In this document: positions 8,931-16,470 of the stretch, piece by piece
Layout: each line of letters begins with the position of its first letter
Position numbering within the stretch: the first letter of the stretch is position 1
Assembly (NCBI GenBank): GCA_049323435.1
Contig: JBMOMX010000032.1
Coordinates: 37,758-101,757 of the forward strand
Direction of reading: 5' to 3'
DNA: 64,000 nt
Source: UBA11222 sp049323435
GTDB taxonomy: Bacteria > Pseudomonadota > Alphaproteobacteria > UBA11222
Program-made: the position numbers and the translations under genes
Notes under the pieces: generated by a model
What the model was told of the DNA's origin: nothing
The model's database searches: none
What the model saw: only the letters and a program-made list of their open reading frames with translations

Positions 8931-10346
8931 ATGATTGTCAAAGGCGCAAGTTTGGAACAATTATTGAAGCGCCCGGCCAGCGCCCTTCGCGCCGTGCTGT
9001 TTTATGGACCCAATGAGGGGCGTGTCCGGGAACATGCCCAGCGCGTGACCCAGGCGATTGTCGCGGATATACATGACCCGTTTCGCATTGCCAATCTGAC
9101 CGGAGCCGCGCTTAAGGAAGATCCTGCACTTCTGGGTGATGAGGCGGCTGCGATTGCCATGACCGGCGGGCGCCGGGTAATACGCCTGAGCGGGGCCGGG
9201 GATGCCCTGCTTCCGGCATTTCTGAATTTTCTGCAAGACCCCAAAGGCGATTCGCTGATCGTCATGGAGGCGGGAGCACTGACCAAAACCTCCAAATTGC
9301 GCAAAACTTTTGAGGACAGTCCGTTATGCGCAATCGCTGCCTGTTATGAAGACAGTGCAGCCGATCTGTCGGCAATGGTCACTGATCACTTGGCGCAGAA
9401 CGGGCTGAGGATTACTTCAGATGCTAAGGACTATCTGCTGCAATGTTTGGGCGAAGACCGCATGGCCAGCCGACAGGAACTGGACAAGCTGGTTTTATAT
9501 AAGGGATTTTGGACACGCCAACGGAACAGTAGAGATATCAAAGATGTCATGGCAGGCGTCGGTAGCCAGGATACCGGCGATATCCCAGGTATCGGAGATA
9601 TACCTGACACAATAGATAGCCATGATGGCGCAGATATCCTGGCTATCGCGGATAGCAGAGGTATCACCGGTACCAATACTATCCTGGATTGCACGGATAT
9701 CCATGATGCCATAGCTATCGCAGATGTCTTAGAGACCCCTGACATCAGGGGTATAAAAGATACCGGCGGTATCATGGATGTCCATGACCGCTCTGATAGC
9801 CATGATAGCTCTGATAGCCATGATGGCCATGATGGCTATGATGGCCATGATCTCCGGCATGGCATGGCGTCCAAGGATAATCTGGTGCGCTTGCAGGATG
9901 TGCAGGCCTGTATTGGCGATGGTGCCGTTCACAGTCTCGATGAAATTTGTGACTGCCTGTGTCTGGGCGATCCTGAAGCGCTGGATGCGCATATTCAGCG
10001 CGCTTTTGCGGGCGGGGTTTCCCCTATCACTATCTTGCGTGCGCTCAGCACCCATCTGATGAAACTGCAACTGGTACTCGCGGCGCAGGCGAAGGGCAGT
10101 TCTGCCGATATGGCGCTGCGGGTGCTGCGGCCGCCTTTGCATTTCTCAAGAATCACGGCATTCCGCCGCATGCTGCCTATGTGGAATACGCAGTTGGCCG
10201 CACATGCGCTGGAACAGGTGCTGCGGACCGAGGCGGCCTGTAAAACCACCGGCGCACCGGATTTCAGCCTGTGCAGCCAGGCCCTGCTTCAGCTGGCGCA
10301 TCTGCCGCGCCGCGCCCGGACGGCCCCCCCGGCCGGGCTGAGTTAA
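8931..10346 (+). CDS. holA: HolA, DNA polymerase III delta subunit, with a large repeat-encoded insertion
   Basis: Clamp-loader subunit that opens the sliding clamp. The N-terminal AAA+-like part (LFYGPNEGRVREHAQRV, residues 23-39) and the C-terminal collar part (DVQACIGD...GGVSPITILRALSTHLMKLQL, residues 323-381) are normal. Family members are about 340 residues; this one is 471. The excess is residues about 194-316, between LDKLVLYKG and LVRLQDV, and consists mainly of thirty-six D-x-x tripeptides (202-309) encoded by a degenerate 9-bp tandem repeat. Both flanks stay in frame, so the protein is probably functional with an extended loop, but expression of the loop is unproven. Confidence 0.92.
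   Translation: MIVKGASLEQLLKRPASALRAVLFYGPNEGRVREHAQRVTQAIVADIHDPFRIANLTGAALKEDPALLGDEAAAIAMTGGRRVIRLSGAGDALLPAFLNFLQDPKGDSLIVMEAGALTKTSKLRKTFEDSPLCAIAACYEDSAADLSAMVTDHLAQNGLRITSDAKDYLLQCLGEDRMASRQELDKLVLYKGFWTRQRNSRDIKDVMAGVGSQDTGDIPGIGDIPDTIDSHDGADILAIADSRGITGTNTILDCTDIHDAIAIADVLETPDIRGIKDTGGIMDVHDRSDSHDSSDSHDGHDGYDGHDLRHGMASKDNLVRLQDVQACIGDGAVHSLDEICDCLCLGDPEALDAHIQRAFAGGVSPITILRALSTHLMKLQLVLAAQAKGSSADMALRVLRPPLHFSRITAFRRMLPMWNTQLAAHALEQVLRTEAACKTTGAPDFSLCSQALLQLAHLPRRARTAPPAGLS
9534..9857 (+). repeat. 9-bp coding minisatellite (36 units) inside holA
   Basis: 324 bases read as 36 consecutive 9-mers, each mostly G-A/G-T, N-N-C, N-N-N. First-codon Asp occurs in 25 units, Gly in 6, Ala in 3, Thr and Glu once each. 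Second codons are mainly ATC, AGC, GGC, ACC or GTC. Units from about 9795 to 9848 are nearly identical (GATAGCCAT/GATGGCCAT) while upstream units have diverged, as expected for recent slippage at the 3' end. Confidence 0.9.
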
Positions 10347-11230
10347 AACTGGCCCTGAGCCGGATTGGTCAGCAATCGCTGATAGACATCCTCAAGCTGT
10401 TCCAACGATTTATATTCGATGGAAATGACACCTTCCAGAAAGCCCCGTGGCGAGATGGTCACCTTAAGCCCAAGCCCGTCCGCGATCTGTTTTTCCAGCG
10501 CCAGCAGATTGGGATCTTTTATCAGCGGGGGTTTTTTAGCGCCGGAGGGTTTGCGTCCTTTTGCCAGCGCCTCGGCATCGCGCACCGACAGCTTGCCTTT
10601 GACAATCTGTTGCGCCAGCGCTTCGGGATCAGACGCTGTGATCAGGGTGCGTGCATGTCCCGCGGAAAGGCGGTTATCTTCCAGCATCGCCTGGATGGAT
10701 TCAGGCAGCGCCAGCAGCCGCAGCATATTGGCGACATGGCTGCGGCTTTTGCCCACCACGCGGCCGACATCCTCCTGCGAATGATCAAATTCATCTATCA
10801 GCCGGGCATAGCCGCGTGCCTCATCCATCGGGTTCAGATCTGCCCTTTGAATATTTTCAATCAGCGCCAGTTCCAGGCTTTCGGCATCGGTCAGATCCTT
10901 GACCAGAATCGGCACCTCATGCAGACGCGCCAATTGTGCCGCCCGCCAGCGCCGTTCCCCGGCAACAATTTCATAATGCTCGGCCAGATCGGGTACCGGA
11001 CGCACCAGAATAGGTTGCAAGACGCCCTTTTCCCGAATGGAATCGGTTAATTCCTTCAAAGCGGCATCGTCAAATTTTTTGCGCGGCTGAAAATGATTGG
11101 GGCGCAGATTGCCCACCGGGATATGTTGCGGGGTCCGCGAAGGCATGACGCGCCCAAAAGGTGAGCGTTCCTCGCCCAGCAACGCGGACAGTCCACGCCC
11201 CAGCTTCTGTCTTCTGATTTCGTCACTCAT
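10343..11230 (-). CDS. parB: ParB, chromosome partitioning CTPase and parS-binding protein
   Basis: Binds parS, slides as a CTP-dependent clamp and loads SMC. 295 residues. The N-terminal domain has LRPNHFQPRKKFDD, GVLQPILVRP and the CTP-binding motif GERRWRA (near residues 84-90), then ENIQRADLNPMDEA. The central helix-turn-helix (VGRVVGKSRSHVANMLRLLALP) and C-terminal dimer domain follow. It overlaps the convergent holA stop by 4 bases. It lies 28 bases after parA, and two perfect parS sites lie within 4.5 kb. Confidence 0.96.
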   Translation of the reverse strand: MSDEIRRQKLGRGLSALLGEERSPFGRVMPSRTPQHIPVGNLRPNHFQPRKKFDDAALKELTDSIREKGVLQPILVRPVPDLAEHYEIVAGERRWRAAQLARLHEVPILVKDLTDAESLELALIENIQRADLNPMDEARGYARLIDEFDHSQEDVGRVVGKSRSHVANMLRLLALPESIQAMLEDNRLSAGHARTLITASDPEALAQQIVKGKLSVRDAEALAKGRKPSGAKKPPLIKDPNLLALEKQIADGLGLKVTISPRGFLEGVISIEYKSLEQLEDVYQRLLTNPAQGQF

Positions 11231-11258
11231 GATTTATTCCGCACCCTTGCCGCAGGGG

Positions 11259-12110
11259 TCAGGCGGCTTTTGCCTGGCGCTCCTGCCGGAGAATTTCTCC
11301 AGCAAGTTTTATATAGGCCCGGCTGCCTGCGCAATGCATATCATAGATCAGCACAGGCTTTCCGTAAGAGGGCGCTTCTGAAACCCGCACATTTCTGGGT
11401 ATCACCGTGTCATAAACTTTTTTACCCAAAAATCCGCGCACATCCAGGGCCACCTGATCCGAAAGATTATTGCGGGAATCAAACATGGTCAGGACAATGC
11501 CCTGAATTTCCAGCAGCGGATTCAAAGTGTCACGTACCATATCGACGGTGCGTAATAATTGGCTCAACCCTTCCAGCGCGAAAAACTCACATTGCAACGG
11601 CACCAGAATCGAATCTGCCGCCGCCAGCGCATTGATCGTGAGCAAAGAAAGTGCGGGCGGGCAATCAATCAGAATATAGCTAAAGGGAAGCTGCCCTGCT
11701 TGCGCCGATTGTAACAGCATATCCCGCAGGCGAAAATTCCGCCGGGGCAGGTTTATCAATTCCAGCTCCGCACCGGAAAGATCGACCGAAGATGGCAGCA
11801 CGCTGAGACCCGGAATGGAAGAAGCCTGCACCGCCTGCACCAGATCGGCCTCACCCATCAGCACTTCATAGATGGAACATTCCCGTGCCTGCTGGCTGAC
11901 CCCCAAACCCGTGCTGGCATTACCTTGCGGGTCCAAATCAATCACCAGCACCCGCTCGCCAACCGCCGCCAATGCGGTGCCCAGATTAATTGCGGTTGTG
12001 GTTTTCCCCACCCCGCCTTTCTGATTGGCAACCGCAATCAGACGTGCGCCGCCAAGGTTTAATGTTTCACGTGAAACAGGCAAAGGTCGCGATACAGGAA
12101 AATCAGACAC
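11259..12110 (-). CDS. parA: ParA, chromosome partitioning ATPase
   Basis: Walker-type ATPase that moves ParB-parS complexes across the nucleoid. 283 residues, with the deviant Walker A ANQKGGVGKTTTAINLG at about 28-44 and DLDPQGNASTGLG after it. The start is GTG at 12110, preceded by GGAGGTAGCCC and overlapping the rsmG stop by 8 bases. A parS site lies inside codons 12-16 and encodes VSRET. Confidence 0.96.
   Translation of the reverse strand: MSDFPVSRPLPVSRETLNLGGARLIAVANQKGGVGKTTTAINLGTALAAVGERVLVIDLDPQGNASTGLGVSQQARECSIYEVLMGEADLVQAVQASSIPGLSVLPSSVDLSGAELELINLPRRNFRLRDMLLQSAQAGQLPFSYILIDCPPALSLLTINALAAADSILVPLQCEFFALEGLSQLLRTVDMVRDTLNPLLEIQGIVLTMFDSRNNLSDQVALDVRGFLGKKVYDTVIPRNVRVSEAPSYGKPVLIYDMHCAGSRAYIKLAGEILRQERQAKAA
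12063..12078. promoter_or_regulatory. parS centromere site (within parA)
   Basis: TGTTTCACGTGAAACA, a perfect 16-bp match to the widely conserved parS palindrome. It is embedded in the 5' end of the parA coding sequence. Confidence 0.95.
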
Positions 12111-12774
12111 GGGCTACCTCCGTGATTATCAGCACCTTGCCTGCCGAATGAGTTCGGCTTGGGTGCTGTATCACCGTCATTTTTCTATATTTTGCGGCCA
12201 ATGTCAATTCATCATCTACATCTTGTCCTTTTAAAAGTAAATAAATCGTATCCGGCCCGGCAATCGGCGCAGTCAATTCCAGGATCCGATGCAGCGGGGC
12301 CAGCGCACGCGCCGTGATCAGCCGCGCCGGACCGCCCAATTGCGGCGGTTGTAGCTGCTCGATACGCTGCGCATGGACCTGTGCGGAAATTCCGGTGGCG
12401 CGAATCACTTCCTGCAAAAAAATTGCCTTGCGCTGATCGCTTTCGACCAGATGCAGGCTGGCGGCATTGCCCGTATCCTCCTGAAGCAGCGCAAGCACCA
12501 GACCCGGAAATCCGGCGCCACTGCCAATGTCCAGCCAGGGTGCGCGCTGTTCAGGCAGAAGATGTAAAAGCTGGGCGCTGTCACGCAGGTGGCGCTGCCA
12601 CAAATCCGGCAGCGTGCTGGCGCTGACCAGATTGATCCTGGGCTGCCATTTTTGCAGCAATGCGACAAAGTGATTTACCCGCGCCAGTGCCGCCGGGCCA
12701 ATATTGAATTCCCGTTGAAATTCCACCGGCCCATAAGGGCCGCTGCTGGCATTATCGCAATTGCCGCCGTTCAC
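12103..12774 (-). CDS. rsmG: RsmG, 16S rRNA (guanine-N7) methyltransferase
   Basis: Methylates G527 of 16S rRNA using SAM. 223 residues. The SAM-binding block is WLDIGSGAGFPGLVLALL (near residues 80-97) with LVESDQRKAIFLQEV after it; the N-terminus has NLVSASTLPDLWQRHLRDSAQL. GTG start at 12774 overlaps the mnmG TGA by 4 bases, so translation is coupled. Part of the mnmG-rsmG-parA-parB operon. Confidence 0.95.
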   Translation of the reverse strand: MNGGNCDNASSGPYGPVEFQREFNIGPAALARVNHFVALLQKWQPRINLVSASTLPDLWQRHLRDSAQLLHLLPEQRAPWLDIGSGAGFPGLVLALLQEDTGNAASLHLVESDQRKAIFLQEVIRATGISAQVHAQRIEQLQPPQLGGPARLITARALAPLHRILELTAPIAGPDTIYLLLKGQDVDDELTLAAKYRKMTVIQHPSRTHSAGKVLIITEVARV

Positions 12775-14657
12775 GCCGTTCTGACAGCGGGCTGCTTTTT
12801 CACATGCACCAGCAGCGTGGTCAGGGCCGCGGGCGTAATACCCTCAAGCCGCGCGGCCTGTCCCAAAGTCGCCGGGGCAGCTGCGCGCAGCTTCTGACGC
12901 GCCTCTATCGACAGGCCGGAAATCTTGTCATAATCGAGATCGGCTGGCAAATGCAGCGCCTCGTCTTTTCGATAGGCAATGATATCGGCTTCCTGACGCA
13001 GCAGATAGGTCGCATATTGCGCATCTGTTTGCACCTGCTCCGCAATATCGGGGGCAATTTCCGCCAGCTGCGGCCATATGACGCTCAACCGGCTAATATC
13101 AATATCGCGATAGGCCAACAGATCCCAGGCACTGCGGGTCAGGCCATCCTGATTGACCTGAAGCGCGTGATTCGCCGCCTGTGCCGATGTCAGGCGCAAT
13201 GCCTGGGTCATTGCGCGGGCCTGGGTCAGCGCCTGCTGCTTGTACTCAAAATGTGCCGCCCGCTGCGACGAGACACAGCCCCAGGCCATTCCCAGACCGG
13301 TCAAGCGCTGGTCCGCATTATCCGCCCGCAGGCTTAGCCGATATTCAGCGCGGGAGGTAAACATCCGATAGGGTTCACTGACCCCCTTGCTGGTCAGATC
13401 GTCTATCATGACGCCAATATAGGCGGTGGCCCGGTCCAGCATCACCCCTGGCTGGCCACCGGCCAGACGGGCGGCATTGATACCAGCCATTAATCCTTGC
13501 GCGGCCGCCTCTTCATAGCCGGTGGTGCCATTGATCTGTCCGGCCAGAAACAGGCCGCCCACCGCAATGGTTTCCAGCGTAGGCCGCAATTCGCGCGGGT
13601 CCACGAAATCATATTCAATGGCATAGCCGGGACGGAAAAACACCGCGCGCTCCAGGCCGTTTATGGCGCGAACCATTTCCAGCTGCACCGATTCCGGCAG
13701 CGATGTGGAAATGCCGTTCGGGTAAATCCAGTCACTCTCCAGCCCCTCCGGCTCCAGAAAAATCTGATGACCCTCTTTGCCGGCGAAACGTACCACCTTA
13801 TCCTCTATTGAGGGGCAATAGCGCGGCCCCGTGCCCGCAATCTGACCCGAATAGATCGGCGCACGGTGCAGATTGGCCCGGATGATCGCATGCATTGCCG
13901 GGCTGGTATGGGTAATATAGCAACTGACCTGAGGCGTGCGCGTCTCTCTGTTCATAAACGAAAACAGGCTTGGGGGCGAATCACCCTTCTGTTCTTCCAG
14001 TCCGTACCAGTCAATGGTTCTGCCATCCAGCCGCGGCGGGGTACCGGTCTTTAACCGGCCCATGCGCAATTTCAGCCCATAAAGCGTCTTCGCAAGCGCC
14101 ACAGTCGGCGCCTCCCCAACCCGGCCGGCCGGCTGCGTAAACTCGCCCATATGGATAAGGCCGTTCAGAAAAGTTCCGGTGGTGAGTATCAGCGCCTTGC
14201 AGGCAATGTGCTGGCCTGATTCGGTGATCACCGCACGGATGCTGCTGTCAGCCATTTCTATATCCCCGGCCGGGGACGCGAAAATATCAAGGCCCGATGT
14301 TTGCGCCAGCGCTGCCCGCATATGCTGCCGGTACAAAGCCCGGTCCGCCTGCGCGCGCGGTCCCTGTACGGCAGCGCCCTTGCGCCGGTTCAACAGGCGG
14401 AACTGGATGCCCGCTGCATCCGCAACCCGCCCCATCAGCCCGTCCAGCGCGTCAATTTCACGCACCAGATGCCCTTTGCCCAATCCGCCAATGGCCGGAT
14501 TACAGGACATTTCCCCGAGCGTGGAAAAATTATGGGTCAGCAACAGCGTTTCCGCACCCATGCGCGCGGCTGCGGCTGCGGCTTCGCAACCGGCATGGCC
14601 GCCGCCAACCACCACCACATCATAGGTTTTTGCAGACAATTTTTCCAATTCAGGCAT
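12771..14657 (-). CDS. mnmG: MnmG, tRNA U34 carboxymethylaminomethyl-modifying enzyme, FAD subunit
   Basis: Forms cmnm5U34 on tRNA together with MnmE. 628 residues. FAD-binding VVVGGGHAGCEAAAAAARMG at about 14-33; AIGGLGKGHLVREIDALDG near 73-91; the insertion motif YCPSIEDKVVRF near 275; and TGYEEAAAQGLMAGINAAR in the C-terminal half. Full length and undisturbed. It reads away from the putative origin, like its neighbours. Confidence 0.97.
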   Translation of the reverse strand: MPELEKLSAKTYDVVVVGGGHAGCEAAAAAARMGAETLLLTHNFSTLGEMSCNPAIGGLGKGHLVREIDALDGLMGRVADAAGIQFRLLNRRKGAAVQGPRAQADRALYRQHMRAALAQTSGLDIFASPAGDIEMADSSIRAVITESGQHIACKALILTTGTFLNGLIHMGEFTQPAGRVGEAPTVALAKTLYGLKLRMGRLKTGTPPRLDGRTIDWYGLEEQKGDSPPSLFSFMNRETRTPQVSCYITHTSPAMHAIIRANLHRAPIYSGQIAGTGPRYCPSIEDKVVRFAGKEGHQIFLEPEGLESDWIYPNGISTSLPESVQLEMVRAINGLERAVFFRPGYAIEYDFVDPRELRPTLETIAVGGLFLAGQINGTTGYEEAAAQGLMAGINAARLAGGQPGVMLDRATAYIGVMIDDLTSKGVSEPYRMFTSRAEYRLSLRADNADQRLTGLGMAWGCVSSQRAAHFEYKQQALTQARAMTQALRLTSAQAANHALQVNQDGLTRSAWDLLAYRDIDISRLSVIWPQLAEIAPDIAEQVQTDAQYATYLLRQEADIIAYRKDEALHLPADLDYDKISGLSIEARQKLRAAAPATLGQAARLEGITPAALTTLLVHVKKQPAVRTA

Positions 14658-14752
14658 AGCGCACTCTATGCTGCTTTGCAGTCTTTGTCAAAAATTCACC
14701 TAAATTATCAGATCGACCCTATTTTACAGATCTACCGGGATCGTCTCTGGCT

Positions 14753-14777
14753 ATTCCATCTGATCCGAATAGGGTCT
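14753..14777 (+). repeat. Interspersed 25-bp repeat, copy 1
   Basis: Matches 45386-45410 at 24 of 25 bases (ATTCCATCTGATCCG, then A/G, then ATAGGGTCT). A shorter inverted copy of its end (GACCCTATT, 14715-14723) faces AATAGGGTC (14768-14776), so the mnmG-mnmE spacer can fold. It stops three bases before the parS site. Confidence 0.7.
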
Positions 14778-14780
14778 AGC

Positions 14781-14796
14781 TGTTTCACGTGAAACA
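14781..14796. promoter_or_regulatory. parS centromere site (mnmG-mnmE spacer)
   Basis: Second perfect TGTTTCACGTGAAACA. Its last base directly abuts the mnmE stop codon at 14797. Confidence 0.95.
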
Positions 14797-16134
14797 TTAT
14801 TTTCCGATGCAGAATTCCCCAAACAGCACATCCAGCATATCCTCGACACCGGCCCGGCCGGTAATCCGCCCCAGGGCCCGCATCGCCAGACGTACATCCT
14901 CGGCAATCAGTTCTGCCGCTTTATCTTCCGATTGCAGCGCACGCAGCAAGCTTTGCTGACACTGGCTGAGTTCCCGCCTGTGCCGCTCCCGGGTCAGGCC
15001 GGGGGTCTCGCTGCCGCCCAGCCGGGCCGCCACCGCCTGCTGTAACCGCTGCAGCAGCCTGTCCACACCCGCGCCGGTGTGAAGGGATACAGGGATATAT
15101 TCACTTATTCCGGATTCGAAATCTTTTTCGGGATGCAGGTCGATCTTGTTGACCAGTGTCAGGGCAGATCCATCCTGCCAGACCTCGGTCGCCGCATGTT
15201 TTTCAGGCCATGCGCCCGCATCATAGACCAGAAGTTTCAAATCGGCTGCCGCCGCCTGACGTCCGGCACGCGCAATGCCTTCGGCCTCGATATCATCCTC
15301 GGTAATGCGCAAACCGGCCGTATCCGCAATACTGACCAGATAACCGCCCAAATCCAGATTGACTTCTATCACATCGCGGGTGGTTCCCGCCTGGGGTGTC
15401 ACAATGGCTACGTCCCTTTGGGCTAATGCATTGATTAAACTGGATTTTCCAACATTTGGCGCCCCCAGTATGGCGATCCGGAAGCCGCGCCGCAATATTT
15501 CCCCGCGCTGGCCGTCGGCCAGATGCGCCGAAATATCCGTTGCTAATCCCTGTAACGCCGCTTGCAGTTGTTCATTCAAATCATCGGGCAGTTCTTCATC
15601 GGAAAAATCTATCTGCGCTTCCAGAATCGCCAGCGCCTGCAACAGGCGGGCCCGCCATGATTCGTAGATTGCGCCCAGACCGCCCTCCATCTGGCGCAGC
15701 GCCTGACGCCGTTGCGCTTGTGTTTCCGCAGCCACCAGATCCGCCAGCCCTTCCACTTCGGTCAGGTCCAGCTTGCCATGATCAAAGGCCCGCCGGGTAA
15801 ATTCTCCGGCCAAGGCCGGACGTGTGCCCGGCAGGCCGGAAAGGGTTCGCAGCATTTGCTCAATCACCGCGCGTCCGCCATGCAGATGAAATTCCGCAAC
15901 AGATTCGCCGGTAAAACTATTTGGTGCAGGAAACCAAAGCAACAATCCCTGATCAATTGCATGACCATTTTCATCGTAAAAAGTGCGTTTTGACGCCATA
16001 CGTGCCTTGGGTAGCGGTCCTGCCAGCCTTGCTGCAATATCCCCCGCCAGCGGCCCGGAGAGACGCAGCACCGCTACTCCGGCGCGGCCCGGCGCCGTCG
16101 CCATGGCAAATATCGTATCGGGCTCAACCCCCAT
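14797..16134 (-). CDS. mnmE: MnmE, tRNA modification GTPase
   Basis: GTPase partner of MnmG. 445 residues from ATG 16134. The N-terminal tetrahydrofolate-binding domain has DTIFAMATAPGRAGVAVLRLSG; the G domain has GAPNVGKSSLINAL and DTAGLR; and the protein ends with the essential CIGK motif. A GTG start at 16161 would overlap the preceding gene; ATG 16134 with GAGGCGG upstream is preferred because homologues begin close to DTIFA. Confidence 0.96.
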   Translation of the reverse strand: MGVEPDTIFAMATAPGRAGVAVLRLSGPLAGDIAARLAGPLPKARMASKRTFYDENGHAIDQGLLLWFPAPNSFTGESVAEFHLHGGRAVIEQMLRTLSGLPGTRPALAGEFTRRAFDHGKLDLTEVEGLADLVAAETQAQRRQALRQMEGGLGAIYESWRARLLQALAILEAQIDFSDEELPDDLNEQLQAALQGLATDISAHLADGQRGEILRRGFRIAILGAPNVGKSSLINALAQRDVAIVTPQAGTTRDVIEVNLDLGGYLVSIADTAGLRITEDDIEAEGIARAGRQAAAADLKLLVYDAGAWPEKHAATEVWQDGSALTLVNKIDLHPEKDFESGISEYIPVSLHTGAGVDRLLQRLQQAVAARLGGSETPGLTRERHRRELSQCQQSLLRALQSEDKAAELIAEDVRLAMRALGRITGRAGVEDMLDVLFGEFCIGK

Positions 16135-16147
16135 CCAGGCTGCCGCC

Positions 16148-16390
16148 TCAACCGGCGCCACTGCCGGTTTTCAGCGCGCTGCGAAAAAGTTCCTGCCAGC
16201 GTTCCATCGGATTGCCGGTTCCGGCAAGAAACCCCTTGAACAGCGCTTCACCATCCATGGACGCCATGGATTTACGAAACTGCGCCTCCATCTCCTTGAG
16301 CATTCTATCCTGCATCGGAGCCACCTTCGGCAGGCCAAAAAAGGACCGCGCCTCATCCGGGGTGCATTCAACGTTAAAGGTGATTTTCAT
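16148..16390 (-). CDS. DUF6489 family small protein
   Basis: 80-residue conserved hypothetical beginning MKITFNVECTPDEARSFFGLPKVAPMQ, with a Met-rich amphipathic middle and a Gly-rich tail. GAGGAAG sits five bases before ATG 16390, which decides this start over longer in-frame alternatives. It lies just upstream of mnmE. Function unknown; no membrane segment or catalytic motif is visible. Confidence 0.8.
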   Translation of the reverse strand: MKITFNVECTPDEARSFFGLPKVAPMQDRMLKEMEAQFRKSMASMDGEALFKGFLAGTGNPMERWQELFRSALKTGSGAG

Positions 16391-16470
16391 AGGGCTTCCT
16401 CGCTTGCTGGAAATGTGCGGCACAGCTATGTTGCCCCTATATCCTATCATAGAATTTAAAGGACCGCGCC

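Noticed and set aside
9431..10142. Minus-strand open frames across the holA repeat
   Set aside because: The 9-bp periodicity keeps several frames open on both strands; only the holA frame joins conserved domains on both sides.
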